Assembly (NCBI GenBank): GCA_021786215.1
Contig: JAJYNT010000386.1
Span: 1 to 15,233 of the forward strand
DNA: 15,233 nucleotides
Direction: 5' to 3'
Origin: Chloroflexota bacterium
GTDB lineage: Bacteria > Chloroflexota > UBA6077
Shown here in pieces: positions 7,070-13,780 of the stretch. Under the pieces are notes generated by a model. That model made no database searches. It saw nothing but the letters and a program-made list of their open reading frames with translations, and was not told the origin of the DNA. Each line of letters begins with the position of its first letter. Positions within the stretch are counted from its first letter, which is position 1. A program made the translations under genes and the position numbers.

Positions 7070-8328
7070 ACATCGGCGAGACCCTAAGGGTCGCCATCTC
7101 CAGTCTGGTGTCAAACAAACTCCGCACCACGCTGACAATGTTGGGGATCGTCATCGGCGTTGGCGCGGTCATCGCCCTCATGTCCGTGGGGCGTGGTGCT
7201 CAAGACTCGGTGGATGCCCGGATCCAGGGAATGGGGACTAACCTGCTCTTCGTCAGCCCCGGTGCGGCTCAGACGGCGGGTGTGAAGCAGGCAGCAGGCA
7301 CCGCACCCTCACTCACACTCGAGGACGCTGAGGCAATCGCGGTGCCTGGTGCTGTCCCCGAGGTCGTAGCCGTAGCCCCGGAGGCAGGCTCCCCTGGTCA
7401 GGTAATAGCAGGCCGGACTAACGTCAACACTCACATCACGGGCGTCACGCCCGAGTATGAGGAGGTGCGGAACTGGCACGTCGCCGACGGACGGTTCATC
7501 ACCCAGGAGGATATGGACACGGGGTCCCGGGTGGTGCTGCTGGGTAGCAACGTGGCGGACGAGCTTTTCCCGGACGGGAACGCGGTCGACCAGCAGGTCG
7601 GCATAGGGCTCCCTAACAATGCAAAGCTCAAGTTCCTCGTGGTAGGAGTGCTGGAGCCCAAGGGCGCGCAGGCCCTGGGCAACCAGGACGACACCATCTT
7701 GATGCCGCTGACCACCTTGCAGCAGAGGGTGGTGGTTCAGCGGACCAATTCCGGCGGGCACAAAGTCTCCATCATCAACGTCGAGCTAACCGACTCGGAC
7801 CAGAAGGTTATGGGCGCGGCAGTCCAGCAGATCGGGGAGCTGCTGCGCCAGCGGCACAAGACGGCCCAGGACGACTTCATCATTCGCAGCCAGGATGATA
7901 TGCTGGCTACGGCCAACCAGGTCACCGGGGTCATGACGTTGCTCTTGGGAGCCATCGCGGGCATCTCCCTGATGGTGGGCGGCATCGGTATCATGAACAT
8001 CATGCTGGTCTCGGTTACAGAGCGGACCAGGGAGATCGGCATCCGAAAAGCCATCGGGGCCAAGCGTCGGGACATCCTGGCCCAGTTCTTGGTGGAGTCG
8101 GTGGTGGTGAGCATAACGGGTGGCATCATCGGGATCCTGGTCGGGGTGGGTATCTCGCACCTGATCTCGGGCATGACCTTCAATGGACAGAAGATGCAGA
8201 CCGCTGTGGATCCCGGCGCCATCGTCATGGCCTTCGGCGTCTCGAGTGCCATCGGCGTTTTCTTCGGGGCTTACCCGGCGAATCGGGCAGCCGGCCTCAG
8301 CCCGATAGAGGCCCTGCGCTATGAGTAG
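7066..8328 (+). CDS. MacB-like ABC transporter permease (FtsX domain)
   Basis: 420 residues with the standard MacB layout. The first membrane segment lies at about 17-40 ([20 protein letters not shown]), followed by a large external MacB_PCD domain (to about 280). Three more membrane segments follow, within the FtsX domain: [20 protein letters not shown], then the conserved cytoplasmic loop [20 protein letters not shown] that contacts the ATPase, [20 protein letters not shown], and a last segment before the terminal [11 protein letters not shown]. All family features are intact, unlike the preceding ATPase. The ATG overlaps the ATPase stop codon (ATGA), implying translational coupling, and GGGAGAAG precedes it. 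MacB-type systems are mechanotransmission exporters of peptides, lipoproteins or drugs; here a partner ATPase from elsewhere would be needed. It is followed by 173 bases and a response regulator. Confidence 0.92.
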   Translation: MNIGETLRVAISSLVSNKLRTTLTMLGIVIGVGAVIALMSVGRGAQDSVDARIQGMGTNLLFVSPGAAQTAGVKQAAGTAPSLTLEDAEAIAVPGAVPEVVAVAPEAGSPGQVIAGRTNVNTHITGVTPEYEEVRNWHVADGRFITQEDMDTGSRVVLLGSNVADELFPDGNAVDQQVGIGLPNNAKLKFLVVGVLEPKGAQALGNQDDTILMPLTTLQQRVVVQRTNSGGHKVSIINVELTDSDQKVMGAAVQQIGELLRQRHKTAQDDFIIRSQDDMLATANQVTGVMTLLLGAIAGISLMVGGIGIMNIMLVSVTERTREIGIRKAIGAKRRDILAQFLVESVVVSITGGIIGILVGVGISHLISGMTFNGQKMQTAVDPGAIVMAFGVSSAIGVFFGAYPANRAAGLSPIEALRYE

Positions 8329-8501
8329 ATACCCCCAGTCAACCTCCGGACATGTCCAGAAGGGACGAACGCGAGTGAGCGCAGCCTTCATGCCGCTTTC
8401 CTCGCGGCTCTCAGGGCGTGACGCTACCGAGAGCAGCCTCGCGGGCGGGACTGCCGGAGGTTTTCCGATGCTTGCCTGGAGATAAAGGGGAAGGAGCGCC
8501 A

Positions 8502-9236
8502 ATGTCAGAGCGACGCGAGACCGAGGCCGAAGGGAACGCGGCCACGCCAACGACAGATCGGAACGATGGTACGGGAGTCAAGGTGCTCGTCATCGAGGAT
8601 GAGGAGACCATCGCGGAGTTCGTCAGCATGGGTTTATCCTACGTAGGGTACCAGGTCGCCGTCGCCGGAAACGGCAGGCAGGGCCTCGACGAATTCCACC
8701 GCCTGAAGCCAGACCTCGTGGTGTTGGACGTGATGCTGCCGGAGATCGACGGCTTCGCCGTGCTGCGCCAGATTCGGTTGCAGAGTGACGTTCCGGTGGT
8801 GATGCTCACTGCTCGGGGCGAGGTCGACGACCGAGTCCGGGGCCTCGACCTCGGCGCCGACGACTACCTGCCCAAACCATTCAAGTTCAAGGAGCTTCTG
8901 GCCCGTAGTCGCGCCGTGCTACGGCGGCGCACACCCGAGGTCGCTCCGATCCTCAGCTTCGGGCCGCTCTCTCTGCGCCGGGACACGCGAGATGTCACCC
9001 TGGACGGGGAGACCATCCTGCTGACTCCCCGCGAGTTCGACCTTCTCGAATTCCTCATGCGCCACCCCCGTCAGATCCTGAGCCGCGGCACCATCATAGA
9101 TCGGGTCTGGGGCTACGACTTCCAAGGCGAGACCAACGTTGTCGAGGTCCATGTTAGCGCGTTGCGACAGAAGCTGGGGCCGCACCGCGAGCTGATCCAA
9201 ACGGTCCGCGGCGTCGGCTACACCCTGCGGGTGTGA
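8502..9236 (+). CDS. OmpR/PhoB-family response regulator
   Basis: 244 residues. After a 25-residue polar N-terminal extension, the receiver domain (about 27-140) shows VLVIEDEE with acidic-pocket residues Glu32 and Asp33, the phosphoacceptor Asp76 in LVVLDVMLPEIDG, Thr103 in MLTARG and Lys125 in DDYLPKPF. A winged-helix domain (about 150-244) follows, with LTPREFDLLEFLMRHP, LSRGTIIDRVWGYDF, VVEVHVSALRQKLG and the terminal IQTVRGVGYTLRV. All phosphorylation residues are present, so it should be functional. AAGGAG lies five bases before the ATG at 8502. It lies just after the exporter genes on the same strand and probably regulates them, as is common for MacB-like modules. Its partner kinase overlaps it but is truncated, so it may be orphaned. 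Confidence 0.95.
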   Translation: MSERRETEAEGNAATPTTDRNDGTGVKVLVIEDEETIAEFVSMGLSYVGYQVAVAGNGRQGLDEFHRLKPDLVVLDVMLPEIDGFAVLRQIRLQSDVPVVMLTARGEVDDRVRGLDLGADDYLPKPFKFKELLARSRAVLRRRTPEVAPILSFGPLSLRRDTRDVTLDGETILLTPREFDLLEFLMRHPRQILSRGTIIDRVWGYDFQGETNVVEVHVSALRQKLGPHRELIQTVRGVGYTLRV

Positions 9237-9760
9237 TCGAGTTGAGGGAAGGATCCAGATACAAGTTCTGGAGGGCATGGCCGCTAGGCGTTCAACTCAC
9301 GGCGATTGTGGCGGTCCTCGTCCTCGGGTTGCTCGCAGCCCTCGGCCTGCTCCTGGATTTGTGGCTCGGCAACTACGTTACCTCCAGCAGCGCCTCACAG
9401 TTGCACGCCCTCGCGGATCCGATAGTCGCCCGGGAGATGCGCCCTGCGCCGTCCAAGCCCGGACCACAGCCTTCTCAAAAGGACACGGTCGTACGCGATG
9501 CGGACCTCACTCGTCTCGCCCGCGCTCTCAGCGACCAGGTAGATGGACCGGAGACCTTTGCTCTGGTAGTGACGCCTGCCCGCCAAAGCCTACCAGTCCG
9601 GGATCTACGACCAAGCCGCGACCAGCATCCGGGCGGCCAGCCACCTGGCACACGCCATCGGCCACGCTCTCCACATCTCTCCCGATCCGAACCTGCCGGT
9701 GAGTGTGCCGGCGCCGGAGTTCCAGTGCACCGGTACAGTAATCACGCGGCTATCGACTGA
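9233..9760 (+). pseudogene. Truncated sensor histidine kinase (N-terminal fragment)
   Basis: The GTG at 9233 overlaps the regulator's stop codon (GTGA), the usual regulator-kinase coupling. The product starts like a sensor kinase: a basic N-terminus, one membrane segment at about 19-46 (QLTAIVAVLVLGLLAALGLL) and the first part of an extracytoplasmic domain with DLTRLARALSDQVDGPETFALVV. After about residue 113 (near 9572) kinase-like sequence stops and the frame becomes low-quality Arg/Pro/His-rich sequence until 9760. The second membrane segment, HAMP, HisKA with the phospho-His, and the ATPase domain are absent. No signalling kinase can be made from this gene as it stands. Downstream DNA reads better in another frame and comes from a different gene, so a deletion or rearrangement joined the two. 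Confidence 0.8.
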
Positions 9761-9773
9761 ACGTCATGGGTAG
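9576..9773 (+). pseudogene. C-terminal fragment of an unidentified protein, fused behind the broken kinase
   Basis: In the frame of the AAA codon at 9585, a run of about 65 codons reads RLPAKAYQSGIYDQAAT, SIRAASHLAHAIGHALHIS, then a Pro-rich tail ending in RLSTERHG and a TAG at 9771. The first 45 or so codons have GC-rich third positions like real genes here, and the helical alternating pattern with AKxYxxGxYDxA resembles the end of a helical-repeat or TPR-like protein. I do not recognise the family. No start codon or upstream coding part is present: stop codons lie immediately 5' at 9567-9572. It is best read as the tail of a gene whose front was lost when the kinase was truncated. Confidence 0.45.
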
Positions 9774-9779
9774 TCCTGG

Positions 9780-10118
9780 CTAAAACGTGGAGGTTGTGAA
9801 CGACGTCGGACCTCCGCAGATCGAACAGGTTCTTGCGAGTGCCGCAGTGCAGCTATCCCGCTTGGGGAAGACCTCGCGGTCCTCCGGCGGGAAGTGGACA
9901 TCCCCACCCACCTCGAAGGGCACCGTGACTTCATTGGGGCAGCGGAGAGTGCCCTCTTGCCAGTTCAGACTGAAGGCGGTCTTGGGGAAACGGTCGCTGT
10001 TGCGGACGGTCCACGCCTTGCAGCAGATCTCCAGGTCCAGTGGCCGCTCTCGGACGATTGGGCTGCTCAGATCCACACCTTCGTCAACAACAGGGCAACC
10101 TCTACTTGAGGCTACTGT
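9780..10118 (-). pseudogene. IS1182-like transposase remnant
   Basis: The minus strand encodes about 110 residues resembling the middle-to-late part of IS1182-type (DUF772-containing) transposases: VVDEGVDLSSPIVRERP, DLEICCKAW, RFPKTAFSLNW, RCPNEVTVPFEVGG and VHFPPEDREVFPKRDSCT. In intact relatives the last stretch carries a C-x2-C pair before PxRxxC; here those positions read Arg and Phe, each one base change from Cys (in frame codons CGC and TTC). VDEG is followed directly by VDL, where relatives have more sequence (VDEGY...), so an internal deletion is also likely. Start, N-terminal half and C-terminal end are missing. It fills the space between the truncated kinase and the 3' end of the cobalamin operon and is an old, inactive insertion. 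Confidence 0.65.
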
Positions 10119-10127
10119 ACCGGCTCT

Positions 10128-11552
10128 CTAGCCCAGCCGCTGCCGTCGGTAGGCGCGGGCACTCGCCACAAAGGAAGGGGCGAGCTCGGGGTTGGTTCCG
10201 AAGTGAAGGTGGACGAAAGATGCGAGGATGTTTCCCCTGGCGTAGCCTTCCATACGATCTGATCGATTGGTGAGCTGGTATGCAGCCTGTTCGCTCGTCA
10301 GGCCGTCCCAGTGAGACCAGTGGAACTCGTGGCCTCTGGCCCTGGTTCCGGCCGGTCCCAACGGCGATGGCTGGAGCGACCGAGCCTCCACGTATGCCAG
10401 GTGGAGGCGGCTCTTCTCCATCGAGCAGCGACCTGGAAGCAGGCCCACCATTGGATAGAGCTTCCCCTCGGCATCCACTATGTCTTCGGTTAGGTACATC
10501 AGTCCGCCACACTCGGCATAGATGGGCATCCCCGCTCGTGTCGCGTCCTGTATGGATTCCAGCATGGAGCTGTTAGCTGCCAGACGGACGGCGAGCAGCT
10601 CTGGGAACCCCCCACCCAGATAGATGGCGTCGGCGTCCGCGGGGATTGCGGGGTCGTTCAGGGGGCTGAAGGGAACCAGCCTGGCGCCGTGGGCCTCCAG
10701 AAGATCCAGATTGTCCTGATAATAGAAGTTGAAAGCCTCGTCCCGCGCGATCGCTATGGTCGCCACCTGCGGTGCGGGCTCGGGAGGGAAGAGTGATGCC
10801 CCCTCTCCCTCTGGCACGTTCACGGGGTGAGGGCCAGCGCCCGGCATGGGTCCCGCCGACGAGGCGATCTTCATGATCGCTTCGAGGTCCAAATGCGACT
10901 CGATCAACCCCACCAGCCTGTCCAGGAACCCCTCTGGGAGCGAATGCTCAGGGGTTGGCACCAACCCCAGATAGCGTTCCGGAAGGACCATATGACGGTC
11001 TCGCGGGAGATAACCGAGGGCGGGACCGGCGTCGATGCTCTCTATCGCCTCCCGCAGGTAGCGGTAGTGGGATCCTCCGGCCACGTTGTTCAGGAGGAAT
11101 CCCGCGACCCTCAGGGCCGGGTCGAAGCGGGCGAAGCCGAGGGCGATCGCCCCCGCGCTGCGCGCCATCTTGCCGCCGTCGATCAACAGTAGCACCGGAG
11201 CGTTCAGCCATTTCGCGATCTGGGCCGTGCTGCCCAACTCATCGCGCCCGCTGTAGCCGTCGAAAACCCCCATCACCCCCTCGACGAGGGCGAGGTCGGC
11301 GTCCCGGCAGGCGCGAGCGAACAGTTCCAGCAACGCCTCCTTCGGCACCATCCAGCTGTCCAGATTCCGAGAGGCCGTTCCTGTGGCCGCCGTATGATAG
11401 GTGGGATCGATGTAATCCGGTCCAACTTTGAAGGGCTGAACCTTCAATCCCCGTCGCCGCAGGGCTGCCATCAGGCCGATGGAAAGGGTCGTCTTGCCGA
11501 CCCCGCTCGAGGTGCCGCCGATGACCAGTCTGGGAATGTTCGCGTCGATCAA
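10128..11552 (-). CDS. cobB: Cobyrinate a,c-diamide synthase
   Basis: 474 residues of the CobB/CbiA family. It amidates the a and c side chains of cobyrinate (or hydrogenobyrinate) using glutamine and ATP. The N-terminal dethiobiotin-synthetase-like domain has the P-loop GGTSSGVGKTT (12-22), FKVGPDYIDPTYH and VEGVMGVFDG. After a Pro/Gly-rich linker (about 235-260) the glutamine amidotransferase domain has IYLGGGFPE, the nucleophile Cys348 in YAECGGLMYL and the C-terminal His in SFVHLHF (448/450). All catalytic residues are present. Translation appears to start at a TTG (11552) overlapping the cobO stop codon (TTGA), a coupled start. It is the last gene of the operon; no clear terminator is visible after it. 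Whether the cobalt-early (CbiA) or cobalt-late (CobB) pathway is used cannot be decided here. Confidence 0.95.
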   Translation of the reverse strand: MIDANIPRLVIGGTSSGVGKTTLSIGLMAALRRRGLKVQPFKVGPDYIDPTYHTAATGTASRNLDSWMVPKEALLELFARACRDADLALVEGVMGVFDGYSGRDELGSTAQIAKWLNAPVLLLIDGGKMARSAGAIALGFARFDPALRVAGFLLNNVAGGSHYRYLREAIESIDAGPALGYLPRDRHMVLPERYLGLVPTPEHSLPEGFLDRLVGLIESHLDLEAIMKIASSAGPMPGAGPHPVNVPEGEGASLFPPEPAPQVATIAIARDEAFNFYYQDNLDLLEAHGARLVPFSPLNDPAIPADADAIYLGGGFPELLAVRLAANSSMLESIQDATRAGMPIYAECGGLMYLTEDIVDAEGKLYPMVGLLPGRCSMEKSRLHLAYVEARSLQPSPLGPAGTRARGHEFHWSHWDGLTSEQAAYQLTNRSDRMEGYARGNILASFVHLHFGTNPELAPSFVASARAYRRQRLG

Positions 11553-12103
11553 AACTCCACGCCCTTCTGCGCAACGATCCCCTGCTCATAGGGGTGCTTG
11601 ATTGGCCGCATCTCCGTCACCAGGTCGGCAGCGTCGATGATCTCCTGTGGTGCGCCTCGCCCGGTGAGAACCAGATGAACCGCCGGTGGTTTCTCCTGGA
11701 TCAGGCCGAGCACTTGCTCGGTGGAGATCATGCCGGCGTTGATGGCACCTAGCACCTCGTCCAGGATGACCACCTTGTATTCCCCGGAGATCATCTTCTC
11801 CCTCGCCAGCCGAAAGGCTTCATTGGCAGCCTGCTGGTGCTCCTCTGGGGTCGCCCTGTTCCAGGGGCCGGCGGTGAAGCCCCGCCCCCCCACCGTCCAG
11901 TCGACGTAGGGCGCCAGCATCTTGGCCCCCTCTATCTCCCCGTTGCGCACGGTTCCTTTGATGAACTGGACCACCGCGACCTTGAAGTGGTGCCCCGCGG
12001 CCCTCAACGCCATGCCCAGGGCGGCTGTGGTCTTGCCCTTGCCATTCCCGGTGAAGACGATAACGAGCCCTTTCGTCCTTGGCCTCTTCTTTTCCTCTGT
12101 CAT
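11549..12103 (-). CDS. cobO: Corrinoid adenosyltransferase
   Basis: 184 residues, the normal size for the CobO/BtuR/CobA family, which transfers the adenosyl group from ATP to reduced cobalt in corrinoids. The start is Lys/Arg-rich, then the P-loop TGNGKGKTTAALGMALRAAG (18-37) follows; the family's unusual ATP-binding loop is clear. Further family motifs are VVQFIKGT, LAREKMISGEYKVVILDEV with the Walker B acidic pair, HLVLTGRGAPQEIIDAADLVTEM and a terminal IKHPYEQGIVAQKGVEF. The ATG at 12103 has only a weak Shine-Dalgarno match (GGGGCAAGG adjoining the start). It lies 28 bases after pduX and overlaps the start of cobB by four bases. Confidence 0.96.
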   Translation of the reverse strand: MTEEKKRPRTKGLVIVFTGNGKGKTTAALGMALRAAGHHFKVAVVQFIKGTVRNGEIEGAKMLAPYVDWTVGGRGFTAGPWNRATPEEHQQAANEAFRLAREKMISGEYKVVILDEVLGAINAGMISTEQVLGLIQEKPPAVHLVLTGRGAPQEIIDAADLVTEMRPIKHPYEQGIVAQKGVEF

Positions 12104-12131
12104 CCTTGCCCCATGCCCATTCTCTTACATT

Positions 12132-13199
12132 TCACCTTGGCCTTACTCTAGGTAAGACCGAATCGGAGACTGAGAGAGAAGTGCGGAGGACGCCCATACT
12201 TTCAGTTGCCCTCTTCTCTCCGTCTTCGTGGCTAAACACAGATTTGGCGCCCCCGCCGACCATTCTGGAGAGCCACCCCTCTCGAAGCCCCCTCAGGCTG
12301 CCTCTCACCACGGCCAGCAGTCTCCTGGCGCTCAGTGACTCACCAGGTGCGAACAGCACCCCCATCGCGGTTCCGCTGTGGGCCACGCACACCCCCAACG
12401 CTCCGAAGCGCTCGCCCAGGTCGATCACCCTTTCCAGTTCCGGTTTGGCCAGCAACTGCTGGTTGATCCGGGCGCTGGCGGTGGCTGCCCGACCCACCAA
12501 CTCCAATCGACCCAACTTCAACCCCTGCCAGAGAAGCTTCAGCGCCTGGGTGTGATCCGGCTCCAGGGAGCGGAGAAGCTCCAGATCCAACCCCGCGTTG
12601 TAGTCGAGGGTGTCCACCCCTCCCTCGAAATCCAGCACTGCAACCGGCATGGATGGGCTCTGTCCCAGGATCTCCCACTGGCGGCCCGTGCGATGATTGA
12701 AGAAGGCCAGCCCTGGGAACATCGTTGCGTCGCTGGGCTCGACGGCCACCGCGAGCCGGGCCACTTCCGCGGGATCGAGAGCCGCTCCCACCGCTGCCGC
12801 GGAGGCTACTATGGCACCCACTACGTCGGCTGTGCTGGTCCCAAATCCCTTCGATGGTGGTAGGGAGCGATAGAGCTCCAGGCTGAAAGGTATGCCGGCA
12901 TATCCCAGCAGGGCCAGCGTTGCCTGCGCGGCCCGCAAGGCCTTCCCCGGGAAGCTGTCCCCACCGGCTGGACTCCCTGTGCGAGCTATCCGGCGAACAC
13001 GGTCGTCCTGGAAGTCGGCTGCACCGTTTTTGGGGTTAGGGCGAGACGGCGTCTCCTCCTGTTCGCTGGACCCTACCGTCACCCGCACCCGGCTGTAACG
13101 GTCTATGGGGCAGGAGACGAGAAAAGGCTCGCCCTCCAGGATCCCCTGCACCAACTCCCCGCAGGTGCAGGGCACGATCGCGCTCCCGGTGGCTATCAC
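12132..13199 (-). CDS. pduX: L-threonine kinase (PduX-type GHMP kinase)
   Basis: 355 residues of the GHMP kinase superfamily. PduX makes L-threonine O-3-phosphate, which CobD decarboxylates to the aminopropanol phosphate linker of cobalamin. The N-terminus PCTCGELVQGILEGEPFLVSCPIDRYSRV is characteristic of PduX rather than other GHMP kinases. The ATP-binding motif is LPPSKGFGTSTADVVGA (113-129), and the C-terminal GHMP motif is CVAHSGTAMGVLFAPG. A polar insert of about 40 residues (44-85) and a 40-residue tail after VGGGAKS make it somewhat longer than usual. The GTG start at 13199 overlaps the cobU stop codon (GTGA), which signals coupling. The setting between cobU and cobO supports the cobalamin role over homoserine or mevalonate kinase. 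Confidence 0.9.
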   Translation of the reverse strand: MIATGSAIVPCTCGELVQGILEGEPFLVSCPIDRYSRVRVTVGSSEQEETPSRPNPKNGAADFQDDRVRRIARTGSPAGGDSFPGKALRAAQATLALLGYAGIPFSLELYRSLPPSKGFGTSTADVVGAIVASAAAVGAALDPAEVARLAVAVEPSDATMFPGLAFFNHRTGRQWEILGQSPSMPVAVLDFEGGVDTLDYNAGLDLELLRSLEPDHTQALKLLWQGLKLGRLELVGRAATASARINQQLLAKPELERVIDLGERFGALGVCVAHSGTAMGVLFAPGESLSARRLLAVVRGSLRGLREGWLSRMVGGGAKSVFSHEDGEKRATESMGVLRTSLSVSDSVLPRVRPR

Positions 13200-13777
13200 A
13201 GTGCCCCCACCGCCAGCCGCTTCACGTCCACGGCGAGCCCCGCCACCATCAGCAATACCTGGTCGGCCTCCGCCGCCAGCTGCCGGTTGAGCATTCCCAG
13301 CAGGTCCCTGTAGGCTCGTCCCAGATGGGATGGTGGCACCAAACCCAGTCCCACCTCGTTCGAGACCAGCAGCGCGGTGGCCTCGGCAGAGCGCACCGTG
13401 GCGATCAACTCGGAACTCGATTGGCGCAGCCTGGTTCCCAGTTCTGCGATCGCCGCGTGCCATTCCGGGCTGGCCTCCGGCGCTTCGATGCGGCAGAGTT
13501 GATTGGATAGCCAGAGGGTGAGACAGTCCACCAGCACCACGTCGCTTTCGCGAACCGCCATCTTCATGGCAGCATCCAGATCCAGGGGCTCTTCCACTGT
13601 ACGCCACTCGGCCGGGCGCGCAGCCTGATGGTTCTTGATCCGCTGCGCCATCTCTTCGTCCAACGGCTGGGCTGTGGCCAGGTAGGTGACCCTGCCCCCC
13701 ATCTGCATGGCCATTCGCTCGGCCATGGCGCTCTTGCCGCTTCGGGCCCCCCCGAGGAGAAGCACCAATCTTCCCAT
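13196..13777 (-). CDS. cobU: Adenosylcobinamide kinase / adenosylcobinamide-phosphate guanylyltransferase
   Basis: 193 residues, a typical CobU/CobP length. This bifunctional enzyme phosphorylates adenosylcobinamide and then attaches GMP, giving AdoCbi-GDP for nucleotide-loop assembly. The P-loop GGARSGKS (9-16) is present. RIKNHQAARPAEW places His50 where the family has its guanylylated His. VVLVDCLTLWLSN, VSNEVGLGLVPP, LGRAYRDLLGMLNRQLA and VAGLAVDVK are further hallmarks. AAGGG lies about seven bases before the ATG at 13777, inside the end of cobQ; only three bases separate the two genes. The stop codon overlaps the pduX start. Confidence 0.97.
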   Translation of the reverse strand: MGRLVLLLGGARSGKSAMAERMAMQMGGRVTYLATAQPLDEEMAQRIKNHQAARPAEWRTVEEPLDLDAAMKMAVRESDVVLVDCLTLWLSNQLCRIEAPEASPEWHAAIAELGTRLRQSSSELIATVRSAEATALLVSNEVGLGLVPPSHLGRAYRDLLGMLNRQLAAEADQVLLMVAGLAVDVKRLAVGAL

Positions 13778-13780
13778 CGT

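Noticed and set aside
8341..8463. AACCTCCGG (8341-8349) and CCGGAGGTT (8454-8462) as a regulatory inverted repeat
   Set aside because: The arms are about 100 bases apart and nine bases long in GC-rich DNA; chance is a fair explanation.
10060..10130. Intrinsic terminator after the cobalamin operon
   Set aside because: Only a four-base CCTC/GAGG stem without a T-run is visible, so it was not called.
13200..13607. Extension of the pduX frame up to an ATG at 13607
   Set aside because: It lies entirely inside cobU in another frame; the PduX family motif begins just after the GTG at 13199.
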